Assembly: GCA_033297205.1 (NCBI GenBank)
Contig: MU859091.1
Span: forward strand, 124,001 to 188,000
Source: Pseudoneurospora amorphoporcata
Lineage: Eukaryota > Ascomycota > Sordariomycetes > Sordariales > Sordariaceae
DNA length: 64,000 nt
Direction: 5' to 3'
A model generated the notes under the pieces. The model was given only the letters and a program-made list of their open reading frames with translations. It made no database searches and was not told where the DNA came from. This document shows positions 12,206-22,252 of the stretch, in pieces (within the stretch, counting starts at the first letter, position 1; each line of letters starts with the position of its first letter). Made by a program: the position numbers and the translations under genes.

Positions 12206-15200
12206 TTACAGAAAGGCTGCCGCGCTGCTGTCACTGCTCGCTACTCTTCGACGACATCCCCCCTCCAGTATCTGCGAGATCTTGAACTTTCCCATGCCCC
12301 TGTTGTCTGCCACTCCCCCAATTTCTTGGCGTGCATGGTCTTCTTCGGAGGAGTCAACTTGTCTTTGGTGACCAAGCGCATTGTGATTCTGCTTGGTAGA
12401 GACCGGTCCAAACTGGCGTTGAACCGCGGCACTCAAACCAGGGCTGGATGTGATCGAAGGCGACATATAGTGACCCCTGTTTTGCCCAGAACGTTTGAGA
12501 GGCGAAGGGGTGCATCTCAAAACACTCTTTGCGGGAATAGGAGGAGCACCTGGGCTATCATTCTCGAGCATAGCTCTACCGGAAAGAGGTGGCGTGGTAC
12601 GCTTGATTGAGCGTTGTTCTGGCGATAACTTCACAACGTTGGGCTCGATTGTCGCCAAGGGAGAAATCGGGAGTGACGGTTGATGGGTTGGAGGATCGTA
12701 CACATCATGGTCATCCTCCAAGTCTTCGTTGATCTGTGTGGACTCACGGACATGACGGTTGGGGAAGCTATTGGGCATTGTAGGAATGGCGTATTCAACT
12801 TCCACTGGAGTGGAGGGAGTCGATTCATTCTTGCCAACATTTGCTGATAGCCACGTCTTCCAGTCAACAGAGCTGGCTGAGGACTCAATCCGATGGTTCG
12901 CCGGTTGGTAAGTCAGAGGTGAGCCTACAGATTTTCTGTTGCGAAGACTGTAACTATCATCGAATGCCCCATTGGGTGGACCGTTTCCAATCTCGTCTGT
13001 AGAATACACACTCTCAGTGTAATCATTGTTGTCCGTTACCTCAGTCCTATCCTTTGAGGCAGGGTCGAACTGACCAGAGTAGCGGATTTGCGTGTTGTCG
13101 TCCGAGCTGGTGTAATGAATCGACTCCTGGATTGCCTGTGCGATAGCACTGTATTCGGCCTCCATGGATTCGCGCAAACTACGGCGGAACGGACTTGTCG
13201 TTCTGAACAGATGTGAACCAGGCGTACTTGAGGCGGCTGAGTTCTGACCCAAGTTGTCGTGAGGCTGTTGGCCTCCAGATTGATAATCCTGAACTCCAAG
13301 TGGGTGACTGGCGTGCTCTGTGAAGGGATCTTGATGTACGTTCTGTGAGCTTACTGCGGGGGTAGGGGCAGTCTTTGACCTGCCAGCTTGGAAAGCGGCT
13401 CGAGCTCCTTTTGCTTCGCCCCATCCGGCTTCAACCGACTGTGAAGTCGTGGCAGACGACGAACGCATTCTCTGTTGGTGGTCTTGAGCTTCTTGATATC
13501 CAGACAAACTGCTCTTTCTTGGAGCGCGCGTTGGGGTATCGATATGATCTGTGTCTGGGTAAAGCTGCTGTGCTTTGCCCAGAGATCGAAGCGAGGATCT
13601 CCCCCGAAGAGATCCATGGGGCACACTCCCAAATTCCCGTTGCTGTTCCACCGCTGAGAATGTCTGATTGTGCATATCGCGCACCCGCTTCATCAAGGCA
13701 GAGTAGACTCGCTGGCTATCCACGCCTGGACCAGGTGGCTTGGTTTGTGTGGTAGAGCCATCGAAGCGTTGAAACAGCTGAGCCCCGAGGGCTTGTCTGC
13801 GAATCGACGGCGAGGGAGCGTGCGTGCCTCCTTCCTTGATAATGGAAAGACGTTGCCGTTCCCACTCCCTCCATTCTTCTTGTTGCTGGCTTGTAAGAGT
13901 GCTAGGACCTGAGTGAACCCATGTGGTCAATGACTTATCATCCGAGACATTGCGTTCTCGCTCACTCCTAAGGCTCTCGAGGCTACCCTTATTTGAGTGA
14001 TGAAGGTTGGACGGGACAAGCTGGAGGGAGGGTATCTTTGAAGGCACTTGATGAATTGAGCCCCACTCGATCTTTTCTGTAACCTCTTGATCCGATGCAG
14101 TGGAATGTATGGACCCGACATCGTCAATGACATGGGTTCTCTGGGAGTCGATGTGCTGAACTGGGATTGTGTACGAGTCCTCGGATTTGGTGAGATTGAA
14201 GAAACTCTTCAGCTTTGTTTTCAAGGATCTGGAGACCTTTCTGGCCTTGTGCTTGAAGCCGTCATCCTTTCCGGAGACTGTAGCTAGAAGCGTAAGATTC
14301 GGGTTTGTTTCAGCCAAGTCATCGCCACAGCTGGCGCTTCGAAGTGATTTCCGCAACTTTGGCTCGGCTCTCCGATTCTTTGAGCTGAAGATTGTTGAAG
14401 CTTTGGAAACAAGGCGTGGTGTACCTCGTTCACTGGCATGAGACCTATCTCCCAGCACACTTGGGGCTTCAAGGGGACTATGCATTTGGTCCATGCTGGT
14501 CCTATGTGTGTCTGACCTGGAGTGAGTGCTCCGAGTCCTCAAGAAACTCATCGACTTCGGTGTTCTTAGTGGCGGCAGTCCCGTCATAGGATCATTCTCC
14601 TTGCAAATGGAGAGTGTCTTGTGGCTAGAGTTACCCAGCGTTGACCTGGAAGGGGGCACTCTACCATCAGCAAACGACACGGCGTCGTCTTGACTTTTCC
14701 TGCTCTCGGGATCTTCGGAGGTGAACATTGATCTGGACCTTCTGATACGACGGTATGAAGATGGAGCAGAGGCGATATTATCTTCTGGCGTGTAGTAATC
14801 TTCGCTGGCGACAAGAGCATGGAGATAGTCGGCTGCAAGACCGGTGACGGGAGCTGAAGGCGAAGTCTTGGGAGGTTGGCATGACTGGTGTGTAATCGAA
14901 AGCTCCTTGACGTTGTTGGCCAAGCTATAACTGTGAACGCTGCTGGAATCTTGATCGTTGGGCTGTAGTTTCGCAGTGTCTTGGATGACGTCCATGGAGT
15001 TTCCTTTGGTGTGGGAGTAAGCCCCTTGACCAAGGCGTCTCTCCCCTTTGACAGAACATGGCCCCATAAATCGCACGCTCTGTCTACGGTGGAGATCTTG
15101 GCTGTTTTGCCGTCCGTCATGAGGAGTACTGCTCGCTTCAGGCTTAGTACCGCTCCGAGCTGCTTGTGTCCGACGTGGAGAGGTATCGGGTGTCGGTGGA

Positions 15201-15388
15201 AATAGGGACATGTCTGCCTTGGCACTCCGATCTTGAGCTCGAGTAAATGCCTGACAGGCCGCAACCTGGGCGTCTCGTTGAGCGACGGCTGGATCGAGGT
15301 GTTCGAGATGGACTCCGTGGGTTGCTGGCGAAGTTGATTTGCGGCGTCTGAGATCCGGCTTGGACTTGACGCTCTGTCGACGTAGCAT
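12206..15388 (-). CDS. Large serine-rich, mostly disordered fungal protein, function unknown
   Basis: Single uninterrupted ORF of 1060 residues starting MLRRQSVKSKPDLRRRKST. I do not recognise a catalytic fold. Short ordered-looking islands stand out. One lies near the N-terminus (LDPAVAQRDAQVAACQAFTRAQ, about residues 31-52), a helix of the type conserved at the start of several ascomycete hypothetical proteins. A second is a basic segment near residue 385 (KARKVSRSLKTKLKSFF), which could bind acidic membranes or partners. A third is at the C-terminus (MGKFKISQILEGG). The rest is rich in Ser, Gln, Asp and Pro, with many SP/TP and RxxS sites, as expected for a heavily phosphorylated cell-cortex or septum-associated scaffold; that role is inference. 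No intron is needed. The stop at 12206 falls just after the polar SSDSSAAAFL end. Confidence 0.85.
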   Translation of the reverse strand: MLRRQSVKSKPDLRRRKSTSPATHGVHLEHLDPAVAQRDAQVAACQAFTRAQDRSAKADMSLFPPTPDTSPRRTQAARSGTKPEASSTPHDGRQNSQDLHRRQSVRFMGPCSVKGERRLGQGAYSHTKGNSMDVIQDTAKLQPNDQDSSSVHSYSLANNVKELSITHQSCQPPKTSPSAPVTGLAADYLHALVASEDYYTPEDNIASAPSSYRRIRRSRSMFTSEDPESRKSQDDAVSFADGRVPPSRSTLGNSSHKTLSICKENDPMTGLPPLRTPKSMSFLRTRSTHSRSDTHRTSMDQMHSPLEAPSVLGDRSHASERGTPRLVSKASTIFSSKNRRAEPKLRKSLRSASCGDDLAETNPNLTLLATVSGKDDGFKHKARKVSRSLKTKLKSFFNLTKSEDSYTIPVQHIDSQRTHVIDDVGSIHSTASDQEVTEKIEWGSIHQVPSKIPSLQLVPSNLHHSNKGSLESLRSERERNVSDDKSLTTWVHSGPSTLTSQQQEEWREWERQRLSIIKEGGTHAPSPSIRRQALGAQLFQRFDGSTTQTKPPGPGVDSQRVYSALMKRVRDMHNQTFSAVEQQREFGSVPHGSLRGRSSLRSLGKAQQLYPDTDHIDTPTRAPRKSSLSGYQEAQDHQQRMRSSSATTSQSVEAGWGEAKGARAAFQAGRSKTAPTPAVSSQNVHQDPFTEHASHPLGVQDYQSGGQQPHDNLGQNSAASSTPGSHLFRTTSPFRRSLRESMEAEYSAIAQAIQESIHYTSSDDNTQIRYSGQFDPASKDRTEVTDNNDYTESVYSTDEIGNGPPNGAFDDSYSLRNRKSVGSPLTYQPANHRIESSASSVDWKTWLSANVGKNESTPSTPVEVEYAIPTMPNSFPNRHVRESTQINEDLEDDHDVYDPPTHQPSLPISPLATIEPNVVKLSPEQRSIKRTTPPLSGRAMLENDSPGAPPIPAKSVLRCTPSPLKRSGQNRGHYMSPSITSSPGLSAAVQRQFGPVSTKQNHNALGHQRQVDSSEEDHARQEIGGVADNRGMGKFKISQILEGGCRRRVASSDSSAAAFL

Positions 15389-16380
15389 CGGGCCTGACTG
15401 ACGGGGCCAGCAGCCCTTTTTTTAGACGTATAAAAGGGTAAGGGAAAGAGTAATTATAAGATCCTTCGTTGATTGCGAATTGGCAAGCGATAGCCTCGTG
15501 ATCGATCCGCCGTAAAGCTGTGCATCTAACCCTATTTCAGGCGAAATGAGGTCTTTTGGATCAGCGACACACAAGAGCTTTGATGGAGCAGCTTGGCACG
15601 GGAGTGAAATCCCGAAGAGATGAGGGAAAACCCAACGACATCTTGTAAGGAAATCGCCATTGAAGCCCTTTTGTGTGCAGTGATGATCCATGATAAGGGC
15701 AGTCGCCAGAAAATGACTCGGGAAGTCATGATGACCGAGGTCGGGACCGGTTCTCGCTTCCGAAGAGAATCTATAAACTTGGAGGAAGGTGCATCGTCGT
15801 TATTGCTATCACGCAAGACCACTAATTAGAGCTTGAGGAAAGCGCGAATCGTTTTGCGCCTGCCACATCAATCAAACAGAATTCTAGAAAGCACGAACCT
15901 CGAAGTTGGTGATCCAGTTGAGATGAGCTACATCTGGGATGTCAGTGGAGTGCACGGAGATGCCCAAGATAGAAAAGTCTAGGGGTCGTACCTGGATCGC
16001 CTCAGGGGTTCGAGAGCCGAACCGAGAATAACTCAGATACGCGAAAACACCGTAACCGGTGCATCTCGAGGATATTTCAACAAGCACAAATGACAAACTG
16101 GGAAGAGTCACTGTATCAAAGGCGAAATAACCTTGTGTTTCTCATGATGGATAGATAGTACCTGATTACGTACGAAAATGCATGCCATCCCAAACTCATC
16201 AGTGACCCATATTGTGCATACTATACATGAAAACTCCCGGGGCTGTCCCACGCCCATCCGAAACCTATCCCAAAACCCAGAGCAGTGCCCGTCCCAACCT
16301 AATACCAAAGAGGGCATCTGACAAGCCCAGTCATAGTCATTGCGCTAAAGATGACACGCTATTAAAAAGTATCTAACACT
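15389..16380. other. Intergenic region between two minus-strand genes
   Basis: Contains the promoter of the serine-rich gene and the 3' flank of the protease. Short open frames (for example 15422-15691 minus and 15620-15829 plus) have no family features. A B-box-like GGTTCGAGA at about 16004 has no matching A box or cloverleaf and is not called as a tRNA. Confidence 0.5.
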
Positions 16381-18044
16381 TTAACGAGCGATCTCCTCGA
16401 GGAACTCTTTGAGCTCCTCGTCAACCATGTTGTGGATCTTCTCCGAGAGCTTCTCAGCCTTGTCGGAGAGGGAAGAGACACCCTTGACGACCTTGCCGGA
16501 GATGACCTCGTAGTCGTGCTCAATAGCTTTCTCAAGCTCAGAGACAGAAGAGATCTTGTCAGACTTGGCCTTGGGGGTGGCCTTGTAGCTGCCAGCGTCG
16601 ACGATGGCAGTGTAGTTGCTGCAACCACCACCGTTCCAGGCGAGGAGGTTGGGGGTGTCACGGGGCATGTCGCTGAGGGCACCGACGGTGGCGATCTTGA
16701 GGAGGTTGGCCTTCATCTTCTCGGGGGAGATCTCGGCGAGAGAGTACTCAGAGTCGCTGGAAGGCTGGAGAGAAAGGTAGTAGGCGAGAAGGCCGCAAAT
16801 GTGGGGAGAGGCCATGGAAGTGCCAGAGATGGTGTTGGTGGCATACTTGCTGCCGATCCAGGTGGAGAGAATGCTGAGACCGGGGGCGAAGATGTCAGTG
16901 CACTTGCCATAGTTGGAGAAGTAGGCACGGCTGTCATCAATAGCGCTGGCACCGACGGTGACGGCCTTGGCAGCAGAAGCAGGAGAGTAGTTGCAAGCAT
17001 CGGCGTTATCGTTGCCAGCAGCGACAGCGAAGTGAATGCCGACGGAGACAGCAGCGTTAACAGTGTCATCAAGAGCCTGGGTCTTGCCACCACCAAGAGA
17101 CATGTTGGCGACAGAGCCCTTGAAGCCCTTGCGCTTGCCATCCTTGGCGGCCTTGACATTCTCGATGTGGGACTTGGCAGCCCACTCAACACCGGCAACG
17201 ACATCGGCCATGGTACCAGAGCCGTTAGAGCGGAGGACCTTGACGGCGTAGACGTTGGCCTTCTTGGCAACACCGTACTTCTTGCCAGCAATAGTGCCGG
17301 AGCAGTGAGTACCGTGACCGTTGCCATCGACATCGGCATCGCCGTTGGGGATGGTCTTGCCCCACTTGGCACGGCCCTCGAAGTCAACGTGCTCGGTGTT
17401 GGTACCGGTGTCGATAACGTAGGCATCGACACCCTCGCCACCCTCGGCGGCATAGAGGTACTTATTGAAGGTAGCGAAGCTTAGAGTATCACGGTGGGAG
17501 ATACGAGCCAAGCCCCAAGGAGCGGACTTCTCAATGTCGCTGTCGCACTTGCCCTCGGCATCAACATCTTCCGAGATGCTCATGGTGTGGACGACGCTGT
17601 CACGCTCGATGTACTCGACCTGTTTGGAAAACGCGTCAGTTGAGGTTTCAGAGATGCGGATAGTGGTGACGTTGTGTAACTTACATCAGGGTGCCTGCGG
17701 ACAGCCTCGATGGTGTCCTCGTCGAAGTGACCAGAGTAGCCCATGAAGTCCTGGCCAATCTTGTATGTGTGCTTTAGGCCGCGGAAGACATCGTCAACCA
17801 TGGGGATCTGGCTACGCTTCTTCAGATCCATACGGGAGGAGTGGATCTTCTGGATCCATGTGTGGTGGTCCGACACCTTGTCATCGGTGACATGTTTCTT
17901 GAACTTGATGATGTAGGAGTTGGGAACGACCTCGGCGTTGGAGGACGAAAGAATAGGGGCGGCATCGCCATGGACCGACTCATGGCTGACTGCTGGGGCC
18001 GCCGCAGCACAGGCTGCTAGCGATAGAGCGAAAAGGCCTCTCAT
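16381..18044 (-). CDS. prb1: Subtilisin-like serine protease, vacuolar proteinase B type
   Basis: An S8A (proteinase K/cerevisin) endopeptidase, probably the vacuolar proteinase B that matures other hydrolases and degrades autophagic cargo. Exons on the minus strand are 18044-17685 and 17619-16381. The intron 17684-17620 has a GTAAGT donor and an AACAG acceptor. The product is 532 residues. There is a signal peptide (MRGLFALSLAACAAAAPA) and an I9 inhibitor propeptide at about residues 40-130 (NSYIIKFKKHV; GYSGHFDEDTIEAVRRHPDV). The catalytic triad is Asp190 (AYVIDTGTN), His225 (GHGTHCSGTIAG) and Ser388 (SGTSMASPH), with the oxyanion Asn in AVAAGND. The C-terminal extension is a charged helix (DKAEKLSEKIHNM then EELKEFLEEIAR), which is characteristic of vacuolar PrB/PepC orthologues and absent from secreted cuticle-degrading relatives. 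Third positions are strongly C/G biased, suggesting high expression. Confidence 0.94.
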
Positions 18045-19677
18045 GTTGTGTGATTGATTACCGATACCAACGAAAGGAACGGCGCGAAGTCGGTTTGGCC
18101 TACGACCTCAAAGACGATGAAAACTGTATGTGAATGAAAAGAACAATAGAACCGACAACAACGACGATCCTCAGTCGTTGGCTGATGATGATGATGGGAG
18201 AAGGATGGGGTGGACAGGCGGATGAGAGGAAAGAAGAAGGGAAGGCGAGCTTGGTCGAGGAAGCATGGGAAAGACGTCCTGATAAAGAACAGGACGGGAC
18301 GGATGCGTAAGCGTGCACGGCCTGGTGAGTGCTGGTGGGTGCTGTTGCCTCAGGGAAGCTCCTGTCAACCCGCAGGCATCCCAAGCCCTGGGACGCCCAT
18401 CCCTAACCCGAATTGGACTAGCCAAAGGCGGAGCAACCAATGGTGTGAGCCCGCGCGTTCTCCACAAGGGGGGCAACAGGCCTCAGCTGCATCCGACCGA
18501 TAAGAGCGGTCACGTCGCGGCTTATCAGTCATTCACTCATGGACGGGAATCCAGGAAGTCCACTGCCCCGGTCAACCAGCTTTGCCTTTCGTCGAGACTC
18601 GGGAACGACAACCAGCAAGAGATGCAAGGAGATTCAGACCTCCTGCACTGGTTTCGACACGTCAGCAATCGAACGCTTCGAGAAGAGGACTAACGATGGC
18701 CAGCACCGAAGCAAAAGTCGCCGCATTTCCCAGTACCGGATGAGGGATGGCACGTGGTTTGTAGGCGAGTGTGTTGATTGCTTCTTGTGAATGACACCTC
18801 TACGGGCCTAGATGAGGTGACAACAAACGGAACGGATTACCACCTGTTGTACACACTATCTACACTACACTATGCTAAGCTTATCACATACACTACAGTA
18901 TCTCGATATGGACATGTATATCGATGATCCTTCTTTACCATGGGCCATCCATCTGGCCATTCCAACCTGCCACACGCCTGCGACGCTTCCCCGGCGAGGC
19001 TGCCACCCAGATCGTCAACCGCCAACCACACCCGTGGTCACGCCCTGTCGTATCGGTTTGAGAAGGTCGGGGGTAATCCCGTTGTTTGATATGTCCAAGC
19101 TATCTTGAGCTTCGGAGCTTCAGGACCTTGAGGTTGGAGGGCCCGAGGCTGTGAGTAACCGCAACCGTACACCATGACAGGTGAGACACGGTTTCCACCT
19201 TGATAGGCATGCCTGTCGAGCGGATTGATACTGTGCATATGGTACCTTGATCTATCGTCCTCTCAGGTGCCTCTCGCTCCCAGGGCGCCTCGGTCACCGA
19301 CTGATCTCAATGATGCGTCTATTTTGCAAGCGATCCGACACTGTTCTTACGAATCCAATCCAGCTTGCCAGCATACCAAGTGTGAAGCCAGGGGCGGGGG
19401 ATCTCCAACCGGAACTGGAGTTCAAAAGTGGTCATCTGGCATACGGCACGTGCCAGGAGGCCCCTTGTCCCCCACACAATTAACACAGCACCCCCGGGCC
19501 CTTGGTTACATACCAGCCCCTACTGCCAGCCCTTCTGACTCAGTTGATGCTAAGCACCAGACCGGAGGCGACAGCGGTCATATCTCACTGTGTTGCACCA
19601 AAAGAGAGCAAAGTTTGGCTCGGGTGGCTCACCTCTTTGATTGCTTTATCAATGCGTCCAATTCAGTTGTCAACAGG

Positions 19678-19709
<32 letters not shown>

Positions 19710-22252
19710 ACCGAGTTGGATGCCATCTTGTTACCCGAGTTTCGCTGTGTTTGGAGTGGTCAGGCTCCACGGGGCACGGGCGGCTGCCACGGCCAAGGGA
19801 ATGCATGAATGGACCCTTGCGAAGCTTAGCTCGCTGAAGCCGGAACCTTGATGGCTTGGGGACTCGACACGATTACATCATAGCGCCATTTGCTAGCAAA
19901 TAACCCTCCCGGGCCTGGATCACCGCTTTTACGGTCGCATTTTGCGTGCTCCTCTGGTTCCCTCGAAAGCGAAAGCGGTGAGGTGATGAGACGAGCGATT
20001 GGAGATATCAGCGAGGTCCGCCCCGTAAACCCAGGCACTTTGTCGCGTTAGTCTAGGAACGCGAGTGGTGCGTGGATGAGTGGACAAGGAATGGCGCATT
20101 AACACGCAGTCGAAGCAAGCAGCGTTGTCGCGAAAGTGGAGCTCTGGGATCAGACCAGGGGTCGTTATCAGTTTCGGCCGTTATCAGCTACCAATCAGGA
20201 TCCCGGAGGGGATGATGTAATGTGCCTTGGAAGAGGTGGATGTTGAGCCATTGTTGGGATGGTTTGTGAGGGTTTCAGGAGACTGTTTCTTGTTAGAAAT
20301 TAGTTCTTCAGTACGCTGTCAATGAAAGTGAGTAAAGTCTCAATTTGTTTGTTCTTTGTTCTTTAGGCTCTCCGATGACAGTCAAGGTTGACTTGAGATG
20401 CCGGAGCGTACACTAACTGTGGAAATCCTGTCCAGAAAGCGGTCAGCCCTTTTAGCTTTCGGGTGCGCTGGCGATTCGCCATATCGAGCGGTCAATAACG
20501 AAACTCACGTGCATGTTGTTGTAACGCCTTGCCAATGAGATAAAGAGTTACCGGCAGCCCATTGTTTCAAAGTTTAGAATCGTCCAAAGAGAAAGGCCGG
20601 GGTCTTGAGCGTCTAGCTGGAAGTACGAGTCTATCATCCCAACTCCAGAGACTCCAGAGACATTGTACAGAAAATGGACATGACGAATATCCAGCCAGCT
20701 CGCCGTTGGCAACTGATAAGCACAGTTGGAGGTAAACGATTCATAAGGTGGTGTCAAACCAAATGGGAATGTCTACCAAAGCAGCCTGAGACACTGGGAA
20801 GACCAACACCTTATACAACATCTGTCTGACTTCATCATCATGATGGTTTGTCTGCGACTTTTTTTACAGGTAATATTGAGAAATCACATTGTCATGATAA
20901 ACTTGGGGTTTCCAGCTTTTGCAACAGGTTGGTTCCTCAAGTCTTTGTTCATCTTTTGCAGTTATGATAGTACAGGATGGATCGTCATTGAGACAGCCGC
21001 ATCGATATCTCGCCAAAAGGGGAAGTATCAAGGTGTTTTTGTGCGAGTCAGTCCAACCTTATCGGCATCGTCGGATAATGAAGCCAATTCCAGTTTCACC
21101 TATTACAAACCGGAAATGGCAAATGCATATTAACCATGAAGATCAAAAATGGTCAGTTACAGAGCCTCGAACTTGGCGATGCGAATGTTCATCATGGCGG
21201 AAACTGCCTGTTGCGCATTTATATCAGAGTCCACCACCATCAACTTGAACTGGATGAACGGACTTTGGCCCCATATCGAGTTCACCTTGGCGCTGTTAAA
21301 TGAACAAGTTAAGGTAACGACCAAAGCCAAATTGCTCAGATCCAAGTCTATATGTAAGCGAAGCTCAAAATCTCGCAAGAACCTCGAGGAAATGGCAGAC
21401 CTAAAGACAGGCAATTTGTTGCGTTAAGTGGAAGCAGCGACCAAGTTCCCCTGAAGTCCGTTTTAGGCAGGCACCGCCACAGATGGGCTACCCCTCTCGC
21501 TTCCGGGCAGCCTGAGCTCTCCTGCCGGCAGAAGGCTATCCACTATACTTGGGGGGTTCTGGGCGCCAAGAGTCTTTTTACCCCCCTACTCGTTTTATGC
21601 CACTGGGCCGCTGAACCGCACCAGGGGCCCGCTGTCATTGGAAGAAGAAGCCGCAATGGAAACCGTCCACGCACTTTCTTGGCTCGAGGCTGAACACGAG
21701 ACGAGCTTCAGAGCAATCTTATTTGCACGACGACCCGCACCTTAGATACCTCTAGGGACGCGTGGTAGGCATCGCAGAAACAACACGCAGAAACAAAAAG
21801 TAACAGACCAGCAATCCTATATCTTCTGTGATACTATAACCTGTGTTTGCCCTTTCCTCTTGTTGCCCCAAGTCGACCACCCCGCCTTTGGCAGACTAAA
21901 CAACCACACGATATTGCAGCCGTCCATCTTAAACTTTAAAACCAAACACCACACCCACGAAGGCTGGACCGACGACCCTTGGCTACAGTCGAGTGGCACG
22001 CAGTGGATGCTTCCTCGACTTGGATCCCGGCTACGTTAGGCATTGAGCTGAGGATGGTGCTTTGAGGGCTCTCCTCAGACCATTTTCGAGATTGCTCCGT
22101 TGCCATTCCATGAAGGCCGTCCTGGACATACCCCTAGACCCGCGCTGGGTGCTGGGGACTTTGCAATCTCGACTCGACTTCGCACTTGATACATGATTAT
22201 ACAAACACACATTCGTCGCCGACCCACGACTGTACTATAGACTACATACACG
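18045..22252. other. 4.2 kb intergenic region, no supported gene
   Basis: Separates the divergent protease and BEACH-protein genes. The region holds a (GAC)10 tract at 19678-19707 and many short frames on both strands. The longest (19225-19851 plus) owes its length partly to that tract. The frame at 21414-21157 (minus) ends AMMNIRIAKFEAL and reads passably, but has no upstream exon I could join. The last few hundred bases are CT/CA-rich and look like the promoter and leader of the BEACH gene. Long regulatory regions or an unannotated ncRNA are possible. Confidence 0.5.
19678..19707. repeat. (GAC)10 trinucleotide repeat
   Basis: Ten perfect GAC units in intergenic DNA. Read in one frame they give a poly-Asp run, which inflates an otherwise unsupported ORF. 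Confidence 0.95.

Noticed and set aside
15995..16020. Possible tRNA B box (GGTTCGAGA, plus strand)
   Set aside because: No cloverleaf can be formed with the preceding 80 bases.
16432..17484. 350-codon plus-strand frame opposite the protease
   Set aside because: Shadow of the strongly biased subtilisin coding sequence on the other strand; it is Val/Gly/Asp-rich as expected for such antisense frames.
19225..19851. 208-codon plus-strand frame with poly-Asp
   Set aside because: The frame is prolonged by the (GAC)10 repeat and has no other protein-like feature.
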